Assembly: GCA_958298945.1 (NCBI GenBank)
Contig: OY282609.1
Coordinates: forward strand, 35,871,212-35,935,211
From: Atherix ibis
Lineage: Eukaryota > Arthropoda > Insecta > Diptera > Athericidae
Length of the DNA stretch: 64,000 nt
Reading direction: 5' to 3'
The translations under genes and the position numbers were made by a program. This document shows, one piece after another, positions 60,150 through 64,000 of the stretch; position 1 is the first letter of the stretch, and each line of letters begins with the position of its first letter. Under the pieces are notes generated by a model, which saw nothing but the letters and a program-made list of their open reading frames with translations, was not told where the DNA came from and searched no databases.

Positions 60150-60764
60150 CGATTTTGTGTTTTTTCAAAAATTATGTATTTATTCATGAATATCTATTTT
60201 GTCCCCTTCAAAGTAATCCCCACCAGATATTATACACTTGTCGCAACGTTTTTTCCAATCCTCGAAGCACTTCAAAAAATCACATTTTTTGTGATCTTGT
60301 TCAGCTCCTCCTTCGATGCCGTCTTAATCTCCTCAATCGTAGCGTAGTGTCGTCCTTTCATGGGGCTCTTCAGTTTCGGGAACAAGAAAAAGTCACAGGG
60401 GGCCAGATCTGAGGAATACGGTGGTTGCGGCATTATTAGTGTGTTGTTTTTGGCCAAAAATTCGCGCACAAGCAACTATGCGTGAGCAGGGGCGTTATCA
60501 TGGTGTAAAAGCCAATTTTTGTACTTCCACAAATCCGGGCGTTTCTGGCGGATTGCTTTGCGCAACTTACGCATAACTTGTAGGTAATATTCCTTATTGA
60601 CCGTTGTACCCTGTGGCAAGAACTCATGATGCCCCTGCAATCGAAGAAAACTGTAAGCAAAATCTTCACATTCTACCGAACTTGACGCGATTTTTTCGGT
60701 CTTGGCTCGTGCGGCAGCTTCCATTGGGATGATTGAGCTTTGGTTTCCACATCATAACCATAAA
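60150..60764 (-). mobile_element. DD34D mariner, family 'CGAGGTCTGTTC', copy 3, truncated
   Basis: Matches 35512-36129 on the minus strand: FLPQGTTVNKEYYLQVM, FLAKNNTLIMPQPPYSSDLA and PCDFFLFPKLKSPMKGRHY. The left inverted repeat is missing (TATAC joins directly to GATTTTGTG). The right side stops at CATAAACC near 60764, so the N-terminal half and right end are gone. Third catalytic Asp kept; frameshifts present. Confidence 0.82.
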
Positions 60765-60765
60765 C

Positions 60766-62108
60766 CTTTCTGTTTCACTTTTCTCCCATATCTTACGATA
60801 TCTGTATTATAATGAAAACTCCAGAAAGCTCTCAACCGTTAGTTGATAAAATTATTCTGAATAGAAATATATTGTTAAGATGGTACAGCAACATCATTAA
60901 CCAGGATCCGAAAGTGAAACTATGCAGCCGAAAGAGGGGTTATTGTATAGTTACCGGTGGTGATGATCACGTTACACATACCGGCCCCAATTTTTTTTTT
61001 AAATAATTTTATTTTTAAATGATTTTTCTTTACAATTTCAGTTCTTTTCTTGCTGTACTAAAGGAATTATAATTATTTTTAGTGAAACTTACCTTTCCCC
61101 AATAGGAATAAAGGTGAATTTTACTAAAAATTATTATTTTTCTATTTTCACTTTCACACCGACTATTTTCTTACCTTATCTTCAAATCGATTATTTTAAT
61201 AATTCTTAGCTTAATCTCGAAATCGAAACTATCCCTTCTCTTTTCACATCTTTCACCCTTCTTTACTAGTCGCACACTATTTCTCATCCATTTATCACTA
61301 ACAAAAATGAATCCTTATCGAACGAAATAAAAGAATTTTTCAAAAATAAAAACAAAACTTGAGATTGCGCAATCAATTAAATAGCAAAAAGGAAAACATA
61401 TTTTAAAAAAACTTTTGGGGTAATTTAAATTGAATAATAATCAAAATGATAGAAACTATAATATTCTTTCCATATAAGAGTATAATTGCTCATTAAGAAG
61501 TGTATGGGGAGGGGCTTATTTAATTGCGGAAGCAAATTTATTCAATATATCGAAAATAGTAACAAATTTTTCCTGTCAATGTTACTCACATGAAAATATG
61601 TAATTTTTATTTTGTTTTTGACTATATTTATTTACATTGAAACATTTGTTATCATATTGTCAAAAATACCGAAACAAAATGAACTGTAATGGAAATGAAT
61701 TCAATTAAATTCAATTTGATTTAATTCAATAGATTTTATTCATTATAATTATGAATATTTAATTTAAATAGCATTTTGTGAATATTATAATTTGTATGCT
61801 TTATAGTTTTATTATTGAACATGATTGATAAAATTTCATTCTAAAATATCCAAATATAGGTAACCTTTTTTTATCTCTCTCCGTCTCTCTCCCTCTCTCT
61901 AGTAGGAGTAAATATTAATAATAATCACAATCAGATCATAATAAATGATAAAAAAAGCCAATTTCTACCTTTCATTGCAGATATAAAAAATTAATAATAA
62001 AAGAATAAACAAAAGTTTATGTAAATTTGATCATTGATGTAATAATTGTTTTTTTTCCTGTTTTTGTTTGTTTAATAACAGATTAAATATAAATTTAATC
62101 GTAATTTT
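60766..62108. other. AT-rich spacer with a CT-rich tract
   Basis: A 64-codon frame at 60812-61006 has no recognised motif. A CTCTCTCCGTCTCTCTCC tract lies at about 61875-61900. Otherwise stop-rich A/T. Confidence 0.5.
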
Positions 62109-62110
62109 TA

Positions 62111-63369
62111 CGTAGGCTACTATATATATTTCTGGCCTAGGCAACACTAAGTGTTGCCAGGTGCGATCTGACATTTCCATTGGAAAGTTTGACATTTTTT
62201 AGCATAAACGTACTCAGAACGTTTTGACGTACGACTATCATTTGTGTTGTTTACAGTGACTTGAAAAAATCAATTTGGCAAAAAAATGGAATTAACTCGT
62301 GAACATTTTCGTGCGATCATTTTTCACAACTTTCGACGTGGATTATCACGACAAGAGTGCATCGATGAACTTAAATCTTTGTATGGCTATGAAGCACCAT
62401 CCTATAGCACTGTGAAAAACTGGTACAACGAATTCAATCGTGGCCGACGCTCGCTCAAAGACGAATTCCGTGAAGGTCGTCCAAAAACAGCCGTTGTTCC
62501 AGAAAACATCGATGCCGTACGTGAACTGATAATGCAAGACCGTCATGTGACATACCGTGAGATAGAGGCATGCCTAGGCATTTCTCCCACCAGCATACAT
62601 TCGATATTGCATGAACACCTGGCCGTAAAAAAGGTTTGTTCTCGTTGGATCCCGCACAATTTGACAATCGCTCAAAAAAAGGCTCGTGTGGATTGGTGTA
62701 AAGAAATGCTGAAAAAATACGATCGCGGTGCTTCAAAAGACGTTTATAAGATCGTCACAGGTGACGAATCATGGATCTATGCGTATGAGCCCGAAACAAA
62801 ACAGCAATCGACCGTGTGGGTCTTCCAAGACGAGTCAAATCCAACGAAAGTTGTTCGTGGAAGAAGCACTTCGAAGCAAATGGTCGCTTGTTTCTTTGGC
62901 AAAACTGGTCATGTGGCGACTGTTCCGCTTGTGCAACGTAGGACGGTCAATTCTGAGTGGTACACCACCATTTGTTTGCCTGAAGTCTTCGGAGAAATTC
63001 GAAAAACGAACAAGAGAAGTCGAATCATTGTGCACCATGACAATGCGAGCTCTCACACATCGGCTCAAACCAGCGCCTTTTTGACCGGACAAAACGTCGA
63101 ATTGATGGGTCATCCTCCGTACAGCCCTGACTTGGCACCCAATGACTTCTTTTTAATTTTCGTCGCCAGAAGATGCTGTTGAAGCATTCAAAAACCATGT
63201 TTTGGAGGTGTCTCAATCGGAGTGGAAAAAGTGCTTCGAAAATTGGTTTGAGCGCATGCAAAAGTGTATAAATCTTGATGGAGAATATTTTGAAAAACAA
63301 TAAAACCTTTTTCGTTGATAAATATTCGCATTTTCATTATTAGGCCAGAAATATATATAGTAGCCCACG
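62111..63369 (+). mobile_element. DD34D mariner, 'CGTRGGCTACTATATATATT' ends
   Basis: Ends CGTAGGCTACTATATATATT (left) and CGTGGGCTACTATATATATT (right, inward), matching for about 29 bp with one difference. TA at 62109-62110 and 63370-63371. Length 1259 bp. Few lesions, so probably recent. Confidence 0.94.
62286..63303 (+). pseudogene. mariner transposase with short C-terminal deletion
   Basis: ATG 62286 gives MELTREHFRAIIFHNFRRGL. The uninterrupted part (298 codons) has a helix-turn-helix (TYREIEACLGISPTSIHSIL), the WIPHNL linker, and catalytic Asp 160 (IVTGDESW), 252 (VHHDNASSHTS) and 287 (YSPDLAPNDFF), the DD34D spacing. Immediately after NDFFLIF about a dozen codons appear missing and the frame shifts. 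FSSPEDAVEAFKNHVLEVSQ resumes one frame over and runs to QKCINLDGEYFEKQ-stop at 63303. The catalytic triad is intact, but the C-terminal helix of the catalytic domain is damaged. Confidence 0.92.
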
Positions 63370-63773
63370 TAGTAATAATAATAGCAATTGGTGTAGTTAT
63401 ATAGGAGCAATAGTAGTAGTAGTGAGAGTAATCAATGTAATTTGTTCTTTATTTTTAATTAATAAACATTATCAAAAGTCCATAGTACATTATAATTAGG
63501 GATGGCAATTAATAGCGAAAGTGTTTTATTTTTTTAAGCATAAATGCAAATGACGCATATTTTTATTTGTTAATCATTTACTTCTCTAAATATTTGTCAA
63601 TATTTTAATTATATATTAACGAGTGAATGAATATTAATTGTGTTTTTTAAGTAAATTTTAATTAATAATTTTAGTATTGTTTTTGTTGTGTATATGTATA
63701 TGAATTTTTAAAATCTCTTTGGAATCTTGTTTCCTCGTTCCCCTTAAACTCTCTATTTTTAGCTTATTTTTAA

Positions 63774-63861
63774 TTAATTGTTAAAATTGTTTTTATTCGA
63801 TGACATTGATGATGGCAAACTATCGAGAGATGTAAAACGCCATATCCGCACTTCCCCAGAA
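63774..63861 (-). CDS. host-like alternative terminal exon, partner of the 39.05 kb exon
   Basis: A strong pyrimidine tract and CAAAACAG precede 63861 on the minus strand. The exon opens T|TCT GGG GAA GTG... and reads SGEVRIWRFTSLDSLPSSMS then SNKNNFNN-stop (63776-63774). The exon at 39051 opens C|GAT GGA AAA GTG... in the same phase and reads DGKVRVWRFT. Across the shared segment most differences are third-position or conservative, so this reading frame looks selected. Two versions of the same final coding segment suggest alternative last exons or a duplicated gene end. Upstream exons would lie beyond the window. Protein not identified. Confidence 0.48.
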
Positions 63862-64000
63862 CTGTTTTGAATATAAAAAGAAAAAAAAGAAAGAAAAAAC
63901 ATTTTTTTTTTTTTTTGGAGATATGATCAAGATCTTCCAAATATAATAGAAAATTATCAATTTCACATTATCCATTAAAAAAAAAACGATTAATAAGAAC

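Noticed and set aside
62835..63113. Minus-strand frames over the 62.3 kb transposase
   Set aside because: Shadow frames in a coding-biased element; the plus strand carries the catalytic motifs.

Overview
This is an AT-rich eukaryotic window with no operons, ribosome binding sites or prokaryotic genes. Long stop-rich spacers separate islands of better-than-background GC, and nearly all of those islands are transposable elements. The element set (mariners of the irritans, mauritiana and cecropia-like types, DD41D rosa-type mariners, piggyBac, hAT, jockey-like and R1-like LINEs) is typical of an insect. Short ATGTATGTATG-like runs suggest a higher fly, but that is inference. I could not identify the species.

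Layout. 1-2.4 kb is spacer. 2.4-4.7 kb holds a DD41D mariner relic ending in a fold-back palindrome, then a cecropia-like mariner. 7.3-8.6 kb is a DD34D mariner on the minus strand. 11.3-13.0 kb is a decayed jockey-like LINE. 16.9-19.6 kb holds a tRNA-like sequence, an irritans mariner with a full-length ORF, and an R1-like LINE 3' end. 22.0-26.9 kb holds a 76-bp-arm palindrome, a DD41D relic, a hAT relic, and a DD41D element bracketed by a direct repeat. 29.5-32.7 kb holds a long-TIR element with a mariner nested inside it, then another DD41D relic. 33.6-36.8 kb holds two minus-strand mariners and a mini-element. 40.9-47.5 kb holds a Mos1-like mariner, a MITE-like repeat, the best DD41D copy, a LINE 3' end and a second copy of the MITE core. 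50.1-54.8 kb holds a DD41D relic and a piggyBac element split by a mariner. 58.4-60.8 kb holds mariner relics, a host-like last exon and a LINE 3' end. 62.1-63.4 kb is a near full-length mariner.

Almost every transposase is broken. The one uninterrupted full-length frame (17360-18406) has lost its third catalytic Asp. Most elements have TA target duplications and recognisable inverted repeats, so boundaries could be set to the base.

Host signal is sparse but present. Two minus-strand exon candidates, at 39051-38649 and 63861-63774, follow acceptor-like AGs, share the same phase and encode related openings (GKVRVWRFT and GEVRIWRFT). They look like alternative terminal exons of one minus-strand gene. 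The first continues in frame for 109 codons past a TGA-C stop, which makes it a candidate for stop-codon readthrough. A separate plus-strand last exon with a nearby AATAAA lies at 59340-59527. I recognise none of these host proteins.
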